Shown: positions 52,688 through 61,469, numbered from the stretch's first letter. The stretch is DNA of 64,000 bases from Pedobacter ghigonis (GCF_903166585.1 NZ_CAESCM010000002.1:1-64000), one strand, 5' to 3'. Notes: generated from the sequence alone by a model not told the origin. Translations and numbers: made by a program.

Positions 52688-53749
52688 ATGACATTTCAAA
52701 ATGAACTCATCAATTGGTACCTGGTAAACAAGAGAGATTTGCCCTGGAGGCACACCAACGATGCTTATACCATCTGGTTATCAGAGGTTATATTACAACA
52801 AACAAGGGTAGAACAAGGGCTTCCTTACTTTAATAAGTTTTTAGAAAATTTTCCGACTGTTACCGATTTTGCCAATGCTACCGAGGCAAGGGTTTTAAAG
52901 CTTTGGCAGGGTTTAGGTTACTACTCAAGGGGAAGAAATATGCATGCCACCGCGCAAATTGTGGTGAATAATTACCGCGGAATCTTCCCGAATCTGCACG
53001 ATGAGCTGATAAAATTGAAAGGAATTGGTGAATATACCGCTGCTGCAATCTCTTCTTTTTCTTCGGGCGAGGCACGTGCTGTGGTTGATGGAAATGTGTT
53101 TAGGGTACTTTCGCGCTATTATGGTATTCATACCCCTATAAATTCGCCTGCCGGTAAAAAAGAATTCTATGCGCTGGCTAACGAATTGCTTTATCAGGAA
53201 GATCCGGCGCTTTATAATCAGGCCATTATGGAGTTTGGGGCCATGCAATGTAAACCTAAAAGCCCTAATTGTAGCATTTGTCCGCTGATTCAAAGCTGTT
53301 ATGCTTATCAACAGGAGCAGGTTAATACTTTGCCTGTGAAAATAGGTAAGATTAAACAAAAGCACCGCTACATCAATTATTTTGTGTGTACAGAAAACGA
53401 TCAGGTATTGGTTAAAGAAAGGCAGGCAGGCGATATATGGCAGCATTTATACGATTTTCCGAGCCTGGAGACAACAGAAGGCCATGGAGTTAACGACACA
53501 GCCTTTTTAGCGGCGGTACAGTCTGCTTTTGGTGAGGCAGTTGAACTGACATTAATCAGCACAAAAAAACATCTCTTAACGCACCAAATAATCCACGTGC
53601 AATTTTTTGCATTAAAAAATTATATATTTAACTTTAATAAACAAAAGGAACTTAATTGGGTTTCTTTAGATAAGTTAGATGAGTTACCGCAACCAAAAGT
53701 TATTCATGATTTTATTCAGGGATACTTTTATAAAAATGATATGGAGTAA
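52688..53749 (+). CDS. mutY: A/G-specific adenine glycosylase
   Basis: 353 residues. It removes adenine mispaired with 8-oxoguanine. Catalytic Glu33 in SEVILQQTR, HhH LKGIGEYTAAAI (110-121), Asp134 in VVDGNVFRV, and the iron-sulfur cluster Cys188, Cys195, Cys198, Cys204 are intact. The C-terminal MutT-like domain is present (from about 220). Divergent from HU; ssb follows 54 bp later on the same strand. Confidence 0.97.
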   Translation: MTFQNELINWYLVNKRDLPWRHTNDAYTIWLSEVILQQTRVEQGLPYFNKFLENFPTVTDFANATEARVLKLWQGLGYYSRGRNMHATAQIVVNNYRGIFPNLHDELIKLKGIGEYTAAAISSFSSGEARAVVDGNVFRVLSRYYGIHTPINSPAGKKEFYALANELLYQEDPALYNQAIMEFGAMQCKPKSPNCSICPLIQSCYAYQQEQVNTLPVKIGKIKQKHRYINYFVCTENDQVLVKERQAGDIWQHLYDFPSLETTEGHGVNDTAFLAAVQSAFGEAVELTLISTKKHLLTHQIIHVQFFALKNYIFNFNKQKELNWVSLDKLDELPQPKVIHDFIQGYFYKNDME

Positions 53750-53803
53750 CTAACCATCTTAGTGGTAAGCATTTTTATACAAAACAACTAACCAAAAATA
53801 TTT

Positions 53804-54241
53804 ATGTCAGGGATTAACAAAGTTATTTTAGTAGGCCACTTGGGTAAAGACCCTGAGGTGCGGCATTTAGACGGTGGCGTAACTGTAGCCAGTTTTCCAT
53901 TAGCTACATCAGAAACATACAACAAAGACGGGAAAAGAGTAGAGCAAACAGAATGGCATAATATTGTGCTGTGGCGTGGGCTGGCAGAGGTAGCATCTAA
54001 ATATTTGCAGAAGGGTAAGCTGGTTTACATTGAGGGCAAACTAAGAACGAGATCTTTTGAAGATAAAGAAAAGGTTAAAAAGTATGTAACAGAGATCGTT
54101 GCAGAGAACTTTACCATGCTGGGACGAAAAAGTGATTTTGAGCAAAGTCCGGCAGCGCCTGTTCACCAAAATACCGAATCTAAAATTGAAGATGAATTTA
54201 CCATTGGCCCGTCTGACGAGAACGGTGATTTACCTTTTTAA
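53804..54241 (+). CDS. ssb: Single-stranded DNA-binding protein
   Basis: 145 residues. INKVILVGHLGKDPEVRHLD, SETYNKDGKRVEQTEWHNIV and LVYIEGKLRTRSFEDKEKVK are the OB fold; the acidic C-terminal tip ENGDLPF, which recruits partner proteins, is present. Its own terminator follows. Placed after mutY but with a 54-bp gap; cotranscription is possible. Confidence 0.96.
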   Translation: MSGINKVILVGHLGKDPEVRHLDGGVTVASFPLATSETYNKDGKRVEQTEWHNIVLWRGLAEVASKYLQKGKLVYIEGKLRTRSFEDKEKVKKYVTEIVAENFTMLGRKSDFEQSPAAPVHQNTESKIEDEFTIGPSDENGDLPF

Positions 54242-54262
54242 GATATAAACTCATTTAACAAC

Positions 54263-54296
54263 AACGGCTAGCTGATAACAGTTAGCCGTTTTTTTT
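54263..54296 (+). terminator. ssb terminator
   Basis: AACGGCTA / TAGCCGTT stem, 12-nt loop (with an inner CTG/CAG), then eight T. Confidence 0.93.
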
Positions 54297-54306
54297 GCCC
54301 TCTAAA

Positions 54307-54342
54307 ACAAAAAACTCCTGCAGGTTTAGCTACAGGAGTTTT
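54307..54342 (-). terminator. DUF4270 gene terminator
   Basis: Minus strand AAAACTCCTG / CAGGAGTTTT stem, followed by TTTTGTTTT. Confidence 0.9.
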
Positions 54343-54361
54343 AAAATTTCGTTTATTACTA

Positions 54362-55732
54362 TTAATTAATTTTAGTATAGTAAATATTGAGTTTCACTTT
54401 ATTGGTAGTGTTTGTACTTGCTCCAAATACCGATCTTTCTGCAGTGATGGCAGTCGGAACTACCTGATAAGCATCAATTCCGGTTGGTGCGATGAAAGTA
54501 CCATAATCTTTTACAGTTTTATCAATCAGGGCCTGTACATAATTAGTTACAATAAAGATGTATCTATTTTTAAGCGAATCGTAATAGCCACCAATCACCC
54601 CAGGACTTGTAGTGCTATAATCAGGCGTTGTGGTGGGCTGGTTTGCAATATCCCAGCGGTATAAAGAAAGGCGTTGAATTGGTGTAAAAGGATAGGTATA
54701 TGTTCCTGCGCTTAAATCAACCACTAACTCTGCTTTGTTTACTACAACTTTACCATACGTGCTGGTAAATGCATCCAGCTGAGGAAAAGAAATCTTTGTT
54801 TTAACGCCTGCTAACCCTTGCGTATAAGTTACGGTATAAGGTGAAGGAAAGCTTGTTGGTGGATTCTTTAACTGTGTGTCAACTGCTGTGCCGGTATAAT
54901 CGTGCACAATTGTTGCCGCAGAAGCAGAACTGGAAACAGGGAAATTAATAGAGGTTGTGTCTATTCCACTGCTTGAATTGGTTTTCTTGAATACCAGTTG
55001 CAAATAGGAGTCGTTTAATTTAAAAAATGCAACTCCTCCAACGCCTGTTGAGGTATTTTTATTTACCTCGGCATACAAGCCTTTAAAATAATCAACAAAC
55101 TTAGCATTGGTTGATGTACCTGTTGTAGGTAAGCTCAATATCTGTGACTGGATAAATGTTTTATCCAATGGAATTCTGATTTGTGCTTTTAGGGTTTTTA
55201 AAGTATCCGCCTTTCCGGGTACAATATCGTAAACTTTAATTGGTGTACTTGGATACAGTTTCTTTTTTACGTTGCCCAGTAATTGTGCATTGTGCGCCTG
55301 AACGTCAGAACTTTTGTATGTGGTAACCTTATTGGTTAACTGATACACGTCAATGCTGTATTGAGACGAGATCGTATCGCCATAAAATTTGTTGACGGTA
55401 GTATCAATTTTTAAAACCAGAATAGCCGAATCCAAAACCGGCGAGGTGCCAAAATCGTAGCTCAATTGGTTTGGTATAATGGTCATGGCCACACTTGATT
55501 TGGTTGTACCAAAAACAGGATCAACCATATAGCCCAATGGGTAGCGCGTTAAGCTTTGCGTGTTGGCGGCAGGTTCGGCTATTGTTTCCGATCTAACTTC
55601 GCTGGTTACCAAAGTACCGGTAATTGCTGTACTTGGATCAACATCTAAACCAACACCATCAGGGTTTTTGCACGATGCAAAAAGAAAAAGACCTATCAAC
55701 AGGGTTAATAAGTCTTGTTTTGTAAATTTCAT
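54362..55732 (-). CDS. DUF4270 family lipoprotein
   Basis: 456 residues with a lipoprotein signal ending LFASC (Cys21). The rest matches DUF4270, a beta-rich family found in Bacteroidota (NPDGVGLDVDPSTAITGTLV, PLGYMVDPVFGTTKSSVAM, DSAILVLKIDTTVNKFYGDT). Function unknown; probably outer-membrane or surface. The glycogen-synthase-like gene ends 21 bp upstream on the same strand. Confidence 0.9.
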   Translation of the reverse strand: MKFTKQDLLTLLIGLFLFASCKNPDGVGLDVDPSTAITGTLVTSEVRSETIAEPAANTQSLTRYPLGYMVDPVFGTTKSSVAMTIIPNQLSYDFGTSPVLDSAILVLKIDTTVNKFYGDTISSQYSIDVYQLTNKVTTYKSSDVQAHNAQLLGNVKKKLYPSTPIKVYDIVPGKADTLKTLKAQIRIPLDKTFIQSQILSLPTTGTSTNAKFVDYFKGLYAEVNKNTSTGVGGVAFFKLNDSYLQLVFKKTNSSSGIDTTSINFPVSSSASAATIVHDYTGTAVDTQLKNPPTSFPSPYTVTYTQGLAGVKTKISFPQLDAFTSTYGKVVVNKAELVVDLSAGTYTYPFTPIQRLSLYRWDIANQPTTTPDYSTTSPGVIGGYYDSLKNRYIFIVTNYVQALIDKTVKDYGTFIAPTGIDAYQVVPTAITAERSVFGASTNTTNKVKLNIYYTKIN

Positions 55733-55753
55733 ATTTAAAATAATAATACCTAA

Positions 55754-56584
55754 TTAAGCAAGTGAAACCAATTCGTCATTTGAAATTTCTTCATAAAAAG
55801 TATAGAAGTTTTCAAAATTCTCGGTTAAGTTAAATGCTAATGTTGGCTTATTTGAATCTTTAACAAATTTTAACAAAGCGGTATCCAGGTTTTCGTCGCC
55901 TAAAACCACTGCGTCTGAATGTGTTACCGCACCAATATGCATGCTGTTGCAATCTGCCGGAACGAAAGCTTTGGTATCATCTTCAGTCATGTTAGCCATT
56001 ACTGCTTTTTTAGCGAAATTATCGTTTAATTTTTCAGTAAAGCCATCCTCATAAATAGAATATACTACTTTCGAATTTTTAAAAGTAGGATCGTTTTTAT
56101 AAGTAGTTTTAATATAAGCAGGTACTAAAGAGCTCATCCAGCCATGGCAGTGAACAATATCTGGTGCCCAGCCTAATTTTTTTACCGTTTCTAATGCACC
56201 TTTGCAAAAGAAAATGGTACGCTCATCATTGTCGTCGAAGAATTTTCCACTCGCATCTCTAAATACTTGTTTGCGTTGAAAATATTCTTCATTGTCTAAG
56301 AAATAAACCTGCATACGTGCAGCTGGGATGGAAGCTACTTTAATAATTAACGGGTTATCGTTGTCATCGATGATGATGTTCATTCCCGATAAGCGGATTA
56401 CTTCGTGTAAACGATTTCTTCTTTCATTAATGTTACCGAATTTAGGCATCAAGATGCGGATTTCGAATCCTTTTTCTTGCATTGCTTGAGGTAATTGGCG
56501 TGTAATTTCAGAAATTTTAGTAAGCTCGAGGAAAGGCGACATCTCGTGTGTAACAATCAGCAGCTTCGTTTTTGCCATCTCCAT
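55754..56584 (-). CDS. GT5 N-terminal-domain protein (glycogen/starch synthase-like, truncated)
   Basis: 276 residues, about half of a normal glycogen synthase (about 480). The GT5 N-terminal domain is recognised from KTKLLIVTHEMSPFLELTKI, RILMPKFGNINERRNRLHEV, DERTIFFCKGALETVKKLGW and APDIVHCHGWMSSLVPAYIK. The K-x-G-G-L ADP-glucose motif normally at the start is replaced by LTKISEITRQL, and the C-terminal GT-B domain is absent. It is therefore unlikely to be an active synthase alone. The genes flanking it (DUF4270, panC) are unrelated. ATG 56578 is an alternative start. Confidence 0.85.
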   Translation of the reverse strand: MEMAKTKLLIVTHEMSPFLELTKISEITRQLPQAMQEKGFEIRILMPKFGNINERRNRLHEVIRLSGMNIIIDDNDNPLIIKVASIPAARMQVYFLDNEEYFQRKQVFRDASGKFFDDNDERTIFFCKGALETVKKLGWAPDIVHCHGWMSSLVPAYIKTTYKNDPTFKNSKVVYSIYEDGFTEKLNDNFAKKAVMANMTEDDTKAFVPADCNSMHIGAVTHSDAVVLGDENLDTALLKFVKDSNKPTLAFNLTENFENFYTFYEEISNDELVSLA

Positions 56585-56625
56585 ATTCTAAGAAAATATT
56601 AAGTTAAATAAAAGATAATGAGCTG

Positions 56626-56656
56626 CAAAGGTAAGCATAATAATACTATTTATCAA
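56626..56656 (-). promoter_or_regulatory. Promoter of the GT5-like gene
   Basis: Minus strand TTG (56656-56654), 20-nt spacer, TACCTTTG (56633-56626), 41 nt before the ATG. Confidence 0.65.
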
Positions 56657-56718
56657 TATCGCAAGCATTTGTTTGGTTTCGTTTAGATTAATTTACACCT
56701 TTACGGCTTTAATTTAGA

Positions 56719-57573
56719 TTGTCCGAATTGGAAATATTTAAAACAAAAGCAGCCCTTAAAGCTTTCTTAAAACCTTTAAAGGCTTCAGGTAAAAAAATAG
56801 CACTCGTGCCTACTATGGGTGCGCTGCATAATGGCCATATATCACTTATTAAACTGGCCCAGCAAAATGCCGATATCATTATCTGCAGTATTTTTGTTAA
56901 CCCAACTCAGTTTACCGATCCTAAGGATCTGGAAAAATATCCGCGACCTATAGAACACGATCTGGCCATGCTTCAGGATGCAGGCTGCAATGGCGTTTTT
57001 ATGCCCAATGTAGAGGAGATGTATCCATCGGGTGCCGATGAAAAATGGCATATTGATTTAGGAAGTGCCGAATTCCTGTTGGAAGGCGCTTTTAGAAAAG
57101 GGCACTACCAGGGGGTAACCCAGATTGTGAAAAAACTGTTTGATGCAGTTGAGCCTGATGTAGCCATGTTCGGGCAGAAAGATTTCCAGCAGGTACTGAT
57201 GATTAAAAATATGCTTGCTCACTTTAACCTTCCCATAACCATTATTACCTGCCCGATTATCAGGGAGGAGGATGGTTTGGCCATGAGTAGCCGCAATATT
57301 CACTTAACCCCCGAAGACCGTAAACACTCACTGGTATTGAGTAAATCGCTGCAGTTTGTAGTAGATCATTTTGATGCGTACACCTTAGCCGAACTCGAAA
57401 GCCGTGCAAAAGCATTATATAACGATATAGATGGGGTGGAGCTGGATTACTTTACCATTGCCAATGGCGATACACTAGAGCCTGCCCAAACGAAAGAAGC
57501 TAACAACCTGGTTGCTTTAGTGGCTGCAAAAGTGGGCTCAACCCGGTTGATTGATAATATGATTATTAAATGA
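56719..57573 (+). CDS. panC: Pantoate-beta-alanine ligase
   Basis: 284 residues from TTG 56719; the next in-frame TTG at 56728 is also possible. PTMGALHNGH (31-40) is the HxGH nucleotide-binding site, NPTQFTDPKDLEKYPR, MFGQKDFQQVLMI and REEDGLAMSSRN are the substrate and ATP regions. It joins pantoate and beta-alanine in CoA synthesis. panD, which supplies beta-alanine, lies 204 bp downstream with its own promoter. Confidence 0.96.
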   Translation: MSELEIFKTKAALKAFLKPLKASGKKIALVPTMGALHNGHISLIKLAQQNADIIICSIFVNPTQFTDPKDLEKYPRPIEHDLAMLQDAGCNGVFMPNVEEMYPSGADEKWHIDLGSAEFLLEGAFRKGHYQGVTQIVKKLFDAVEPDVAMFGQKDFQQVLMIKNMLAHFNLPITIITCPIIREEDGLAMSSRNIHLTPEDRKHSLVLSKSLQFVVDHFDAYTLAELESRAKALYNDIDGVELDYFTIANGDTLEPAQTKEANNLVALVAAKVGSTRLIDNMIIK

Positions 57574-57735
57574 GGTAAGATGGATGATGTAAGATGGATG
57601 AGGGATGTGTAGTGTATAGCCATATTGTTCGTGGTGTTGTGGTTTTGGCCATCGGCTATTAAACCATTAACCATTTTCCATACTACATCATCCATAATCT
57701 ATCATCCATTTCCCATATTACATGGTACTTACATT
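57571..57735. repeat. Stop-codon-anchored imperfect palindrome, copy B
   Basis: Begins at the panC stop codon with the same 21 bases as at 36346. GATGG-type words on the left and CCATC/CATCC words on the right (57665-57712). Followed by a TAACTTTG box and panD. Confidence 0.8.
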
Positions 57736-57765
57736 TTACATTTTTTTCATCCAGTGCTTTATTAC

Positions 57766-57773
57766 TAACTTTG
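57766..57773 (+). promoter_or_regulatory. TAnnTTTG box 4 nt before panD
   Basis: TAACTTTG, CCGA, ATG at 57778. Predicts a leaderless panD mRNA. Confidence 0.6.
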
Positions 57774-57777
57774 CCGA

Positions 57778-58128
57778 ATGGTTATCACAATATTAAAATC
57801 GAAAATACACCGTGTTAGGGTAACACAGGCCGAATTAAACTATGTAGGCAGTATTACGATAGATGAAGATTTGATGGATGCAGCTAACATTATTGCTAAT
57901 GAAAAGGTGCAGATTGTAAATAATAATAATGGTGCCCGTTTTGAAACTTATGTAATAAAAGGCGAGCGTGGTACCGGAACTATCTGTTTAAATGGTGCAA
58001 CAGCACGTTTGGCACAACTTGGCGACATTCTTATTATCATGTCGTATGGTTCATTGCCAATAGAGGAAGCTAAAAAATATAATCCTATATTGGTGTTCCC
58101 TGACGATAACAATCATTTGCTAAAATAA
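57778..58128 (+). CDS. panD: Aspartate 1-decarboxylase
   Basis: 116 residues. PanD makes beta-alanine from aspartate. The self-processing site [15 protein letters not shown] has Gly24-Ser25; [20 protein letters not shown] is the other conserved block. Ser25 becomes the pyruvoyl cofactor after cleavage. Normal length. The flippase-like gene starts 3 bp after the stop. Confidence 0.97.
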   Translation: MVITILKSKIHRVRVTQAELNYVGSITIDEDLMDAANIIANEKVQIVNNNNGARFETYVIKGERGTGTICLNGATARLAQLGDILIIMSYGSLPIEEAKKYNPILVFPDDNNHLLK

Positions 58129-58131
58129 ATT

Positions 58132-59103
58132 GTGACCTTCGACCTTAAAACAGCGCTAAAATATATCATCCTGTTTTTAATAGGAGTGGGCGTTTTATAT
58201 TTAGCGTTTCGGGGTCAGGATTTAGGTAAAATCTGGGAAGAAATAAAAGAGGCAGATTTCTTTTGGGTAATCGTTTCTTCCTTTGCTGTATGGATAGCCC
58301 ACGTTTTACGCGCCTTGCGTTGGCAAATGCTTTACCGCTCCATACAATATAATGTTGGTTTCTGGAATGCTTACCACGCCGTAATTATTGGTTATCTGGC
58401 TAATCTGGCTTTGCCCCGTTTCGGCGAAATTGGTCGCTGCTCTGTTATAAATAAGGCCGAAAAAGTACCGATGTTCGCATCGATAGGTACTGTAATTACC
58501 GAGCGGCTTTTTGATGTGCTGGTACTTTTGCTTACCAGTATGGCCATGCTGGTTTTTCAATACGATATTGTTTCTGATTTTTTATACGATACACTTTATC
58601 TCAATCTGGTTAAAAAATTAAGCGCCATCAATTATTTGTGGCTGCTTGCAATTGGCATTGCAATTGTTTTATTAATTGTAATTGCCATTTATTTGCTGCG
58701 TCAGAAATTCAGTCAGAAATTTCTACGGATTTTTGTGAGCCTTCGCCAGGGTTTTGGCTCATATAGTAAGTTAAAGCAAAAGGGCTTATTTTTAAGTTAT
58801 ACCCTGGGCATATGGGTTTTTTATTCGCTATCTATGTATTTTGCCTTTTCGTCTATTCCGGCAACATCTGGCTTACACTTTAATGCCGCATTTACCGCAA
58901 TTGTATTTTCTGGTTTCGCTATGGCAGCTCCAATTCAGGGTGGTATTGGTGTTTTTCATTGGGTGGTTGCGCAAGCGCTGGTATTATATGGTGTATTGTT
59001 TAAGGATGGTTTGGCTTACGCTACAATTATACATTCCTCGCAGGTATTGCTTATACTTATTCTGGGCAGTTTAAGTTTAACAAAAGTTGTATTGAAAAAA
59101 TAA
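58132..59103 (+). CDS. Lysylphosphatidylglycerol synthase-TM / flippase-like membrane protein
   Basis: 323 residues starting at GTG 58132, 3 bp after panD. Eight or so membrane helices. FGEIGRCSVINKAEKVPMFA and GIGVFHWVVAQALVLYGV are the UPF0104 / LPG-synthase TM signatures. The family includes AglD and MprF membrane parts, linked to lipid or glycolipid flipping. The pairing with panD is positional only. Function not known. Confidence 0.9.
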   Translation: MTFDLKTALKYIILFLIGVGVLYLAFRGQDLGKIWEEIKEADFFWVIVSSFAVWIAHVLRALRWQMLYRSIQYNVGFWNAYHAVIIGYLANLALPRFGEIGRCSVINKAEKVPMFASIGTVITERLFDVLVLLLTSMAMLVFQYDIVSDFLYDTLYLNLVKKLSAINYLWLLAIGIAIVLLIVIAIYLLRQKFSQKFLRIFVSLRQGFGSYSKLKQKGLFLSYTLGIWVFYSLSMYFAFSSIPATSGLHFNAAFTAIVFSGFAMAAPIQGGIGVFHWVVAQALVLYGVLFKDGLAYATIIHSSQVLLILILGSLSLTKVVLKK

Positions 59104-59297
59104 TTGTTAATTAGGCTGTAAGGCATTAACTATACTCTATCCATACTTAGGCTATGCTTTAGCCATACTTTAACTATGCTTATACTTATCTGAATTTTAT
59201 CAGGCTCGAAGAGTGCATTATGGTGTTAGTATTATTTATAGCATGATCGTTAGAACAAATTAGCCTGCTCGACCTGAGGTTAAATATTTTTCAAAAT
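59104..59297. other. Intergenic region with CTATGCTT-type words
   Basis: Contains CTATCCATACTTAGGCTATG then CTTTAGCCATACTTTAACTA, short near-copies of one word on the plus strand, then a GCTCGAAGAG / GCTCGACCTG pair. No gene is seen on either strand. Confidence 0.4.
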
Positions 59298-59326
59298 AAA
59301 ATACTATGCAGCCATAGTATTTTTAA
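59298..59326. terminator. Bidirectional hairpin upstream of the acyl-CoA dehydrogenase gene
   Basis: Perfect 11-bp stem AAAATACTATG / CATAGTATTTT with a CAGC loop, plus a T run. It lies 195 bp past the flippase-like stop and 48 bp before the next ATG. Confidence 0.75.
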
Positions 59327-59373
59327 TCTATAAATCATACATTTGATTTACTAACCTTTTATACATAATTGTT

Positions 59374-60513
59374 ATGCATTTTGAATTAAGTGAAGAACAG
59401 ATCATGATACAGCAGGCTGCGCGCGATTTTGCACAGCATGAATTAAAACCCGGTGTTATTGAAAGAGACGAGCATCAGAAATTTCCGGCCGAGCAGGTGA
59501 AGAAATTGGGGGAGCTCGGCTTTCTGGGGATGATGGTTGATCCGAAATACAATGGTAGCGGTTTAGATGCCATTTCCTATGTTTTAGTAATGGAAGAGCT
59601 GTCTAAAATAGATGCTTCGGCTTCTGTTGTTGTTTCGGTAAATAACTCGCTGGTATGTTACGGTTTAGAGGCTTATGGAAGTGAAGCACAAAAGGAGAAA
59701 TATTTAAAGCCACTTGCTGCCGGCGAAAAAATCGGGGCTTTCTGTCTGTCAGAACCAGAAGCCGGATCTGATGCCACTTCACAGCGCACCACAGCCGAAG
59801 ATAAAGGCGATTACTATTTACTTAACGGTACCAAAAACTGGATTACCAATGGCAGTACGGCTTCAACTTATCTGGTTATTGCACAAACTCATCCCGAATT
59901 AAGACATAAAGGAATAAATGCCTTTATTGTTGAAAAAGGAATGGAGGGCTTTACGGTTGGGCCAAAAGAAAATAAACTGGGGATTCGTGGGTCTGATACA
60001 CATTCTTTAATGTTTAACGATGTTAAAGTACCCAAAGAAAACAGGATTGGGGAAGATGGCTTTGGTTTTACCTTTGCCATGAAAACCCTCGAAGGCGGGC
60101 GTATTGGTATTGCAGCCCAGGCCCTGGGTATTGCGCAAGGTGCTTTTGAACTGGCTACGCAATATGCGAAAGAGCGCAAAACCTTCGGTAAACCGATTTC
60201 TGAGCACCAGGCAATTGCTTTTAAGCTGGCCGATATGGCCACGCAGATTGAAGCCGCACGTTTATTAGTGTATAAGGCGGCCTGGTTAAAAAGCCAGGGA
60301 CTTCCGTACACGCAGGCAGGTTCGATGGCTAAATTATATGCTTCAAAAGTGGCTATGGATGTAACCATAGAGGCGGTGCAGGTACACGGCGGTTATGGTT
60401 TTGTAAAAGAATACCATGTAGAACGTTTAATGCGCGACGCAAAGATTACCCAGATTTACGAAGGAACATCTGAAATACAGAAGATGGTGATCTCGAGAGA
60501 GGTGATTAGGTAG
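59374..60513 (+). CDS. Acyl-CoA dehydrogenase
   Basis: 379 residues of the short-chain type. FCLSEPEAGSDATSQRTTAE and NGTKNWITNG are the FAD region, and RDAKITQIYEGTSEIQKMVI carries the catalytic Glu of the IYEGTSE block. Catalyses the first step of fatty acyl or branched-chain acyl-CoA oxidation. The substrate range is not evident. Monocistronic. Confidence 0.95.
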   Translation: MHFELSEEQIMIQQAARDFAQHELKPGVIERDEHQKFPAEQVKKLGELGFLGMMVDPKYNGSGLDAISYVLVMEELSKIDASASVVVSVNNSLVCYGLEAYGSEAQKEKYLKPLAAGEKIGAFCLSEPEAGSDATSQRTTAEDKGDYYLLNGTKNWITNGSTASTYLVIAQTHPELRHKGINAFIVEKGMEGFTVGPKENKLGIRGSDTHSLMFNDVKVPKENRIGEDGFGFTFAMKTLEGGRIGIAAQALGIAQGAFELATQYAKERKTFGKPISEHQAIAFKLADMATQIEAARLLVYKAAWLKSQGLPYTQAGSMAKLYASKVAMDVTIEAVQVHGGYGFVKEYHVERLMRDAKITQIYEGTSEIQKMVISREVIR

Positions 60514-60527
60514 TTTAAAGTGATCAA

Positions 60528-60568
60528 TTTTCAGTTGGCAGTTCGAATTGCAAACCGCCAACTGAAAA
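60528..60568. terminator. Bidirectional terminator between convergent genes
   Basis: Perfect 12-bp arms TTTTCAGTTGGC / GCCAACTGAAAA around a 17-nt loop; the word CAGTTGGCAG also occurs near 35200. Both flanking genes end within 15 bp. Confidence 0.85.
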
Positions 60569-60573
60569 CTAAA

Positions 60574-60918
60574 CTAGTCTTTCTCTCCTACTATAGCGCC
60601 GAAAATAGCTTTCAATAGTGCTACAATTATAGCCAGGAAGGCGGCGGCGATAAAGCCTGAGGTATTAAATGAGGTCATCATGTTATCAACCAGTAACACC
60701 ATTAACACGGTGATGATAAACGAAACCAGGCCCAGGGTTAGGAAATTAACCGGAAAAGTTAATAACCTTAAAATAAATCCAATGGTGGCGTTGGCCAGCG
60801 CAATTAAAATAGAGGCAATAATAGCACTGCCATAGCTATCGATATGGACTCCCGGTACTATTCTGGCGCCGATAAAAAAAGCCAGTCCTGTTAAAAGGAT
60901 TTCGATAATAAATCTCAT
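60574..60918 (-). CDS. Phage holin family 4 (PF04020-like) membrane protein
   Basis: 114 residues with four membrane segments (about 3-20, 29-48, 56-76, 88-108). The opening RFIIEILLTGLAFFIGARIV, then VHIDSYGSAIIASILIALAN and PVNFLTLGLVSFIITVLMVL fit the widespread bacterial family annotated as phage holin family protein; most are not from phages. Divergent from the lipoprotein gene with only 18 bp between starts. Confidence 0.92.
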   Translation of the reverse strand: MRFIIEILLTGLAFFIGARIVPGVHIDSYGSAIIASILIALANATIGFILRLLTFPVNFLTLGLVSFIITVLMVLLVDNMMTSFNTSGFIAAAFLAIIVALLKAIFGAIVGEKD

Positions 60919-60925
60919 AATTGTC

Positions 60926-60933
60926 TATTTTTG
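60926..60933 (+). promoter_or_regulatory. TAnnTTTG box 3 nt before the lipoprotein gene
   Basis: TATTTTTG, TGA, ATG at 60937. A leaderless transcript is predicted. Confidence 0.55.
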
Positions 60934-60936
60934 TGA

Positions 60937-61368
60937 ATGTTAAAATGCTTCCCTAAATATTTAGTCTTGTTTATTGTCGCTTTTTTGGCGATTTCCTGTT
61001 CAAATACAAACAACAGGCCAATTATTCAGTTTTCTGCCGATAGTACTTCAATAATAATTAAAAATATTGATGAGGCCAGCCTTTTTCAGGTTAAAAATGC
61101 CCATAAAGACAGTTCCAATACATTTAATCTGGTTACAGTGTTGCTTAAGCCAGAGGAGCTGGATAGTGTACAAGACGAACTTGAGGTGCCCGGAAAGATT
61201 AACATTGCCGGCGATTCGCTTGTTTTTAACCCCGATAGCTCATTTGTTAAGGGTAAAACTTATGTGGTAGAAAGTTATATCGGCGTAAAATTCGCTACCG
61301 TGGGCAATCTGATCTCAGGTAATGCAAAACAGAACTTACAGGCACAGCGACAAACACTTAGGCGGTAA
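60937..61368 (+). CDS. Small lipoprotein, unknown function
   Basis: 143 residues with a lipoprotein signal (VAFLAISC, Cys21). The mature part is hydrophilic with a beta-strand pattern (STSIIIKNIDEASLFQVKNA, VPGKINIAGDSLVFNPDSSF). No domain is recognised. Conserved-looking size and codon use suggest a real gene. It lies 121 bp upstream of the rimP start. Confidence 0.78.
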   Translation: MLKCFPKYLVLFIVAFLAISCSNTNNRPIIQFSADSTSIIIKNIDEASLFQVKNAHKDSSNTFNLVTVLLKPEELDSVQDELEVPGKINIAGDSLVFNPDSSFVKGKTYVVESYIGVKFATVGNLISGNAKQNLQAQRQTLRR

Positions 61369-61395
61369 TAATCAGCATAATAATTGCTGCAGGTG

Positions 61396-61426
61396 TTTGA
61401 TTTTTTCTAAAAAATTACTACATTTG
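61396..61426 (+). promoter_or_regulatory. Promoter of rimP-nusA-infB
   Basis: -33 TTTG (61396-61399), 19-nt spacer, -7 TACATTTG (61419-61426): the best consensus promoter in the window. It gives a leader of about 60 nt. Confidence 0.9.
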
Positions 61427-61449
61427 CATCGTAATCGAAGAAAAGAGAA

Positions 61450-61469
61450 GGGGACAGTGTCCCCTTTTT
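61450..61469 (+). promoter_or_regulatory. Terminator-like hairpin in the rimP leader
   Basis: GGGGAC-AGT-GTCCCC followed by five T, between the promoter and rimP. It is shaped like an attenuator; readthrough could be regulated, for example by NusA, which is encoded in this operon. Confidence 0.7.

Noticed and set aside
60574..60918. Prophage remnant suggested by the phage holin family annotation
   Set aside because: The family is widespread in chromosomes without phages, and no other phage gene is nearby.
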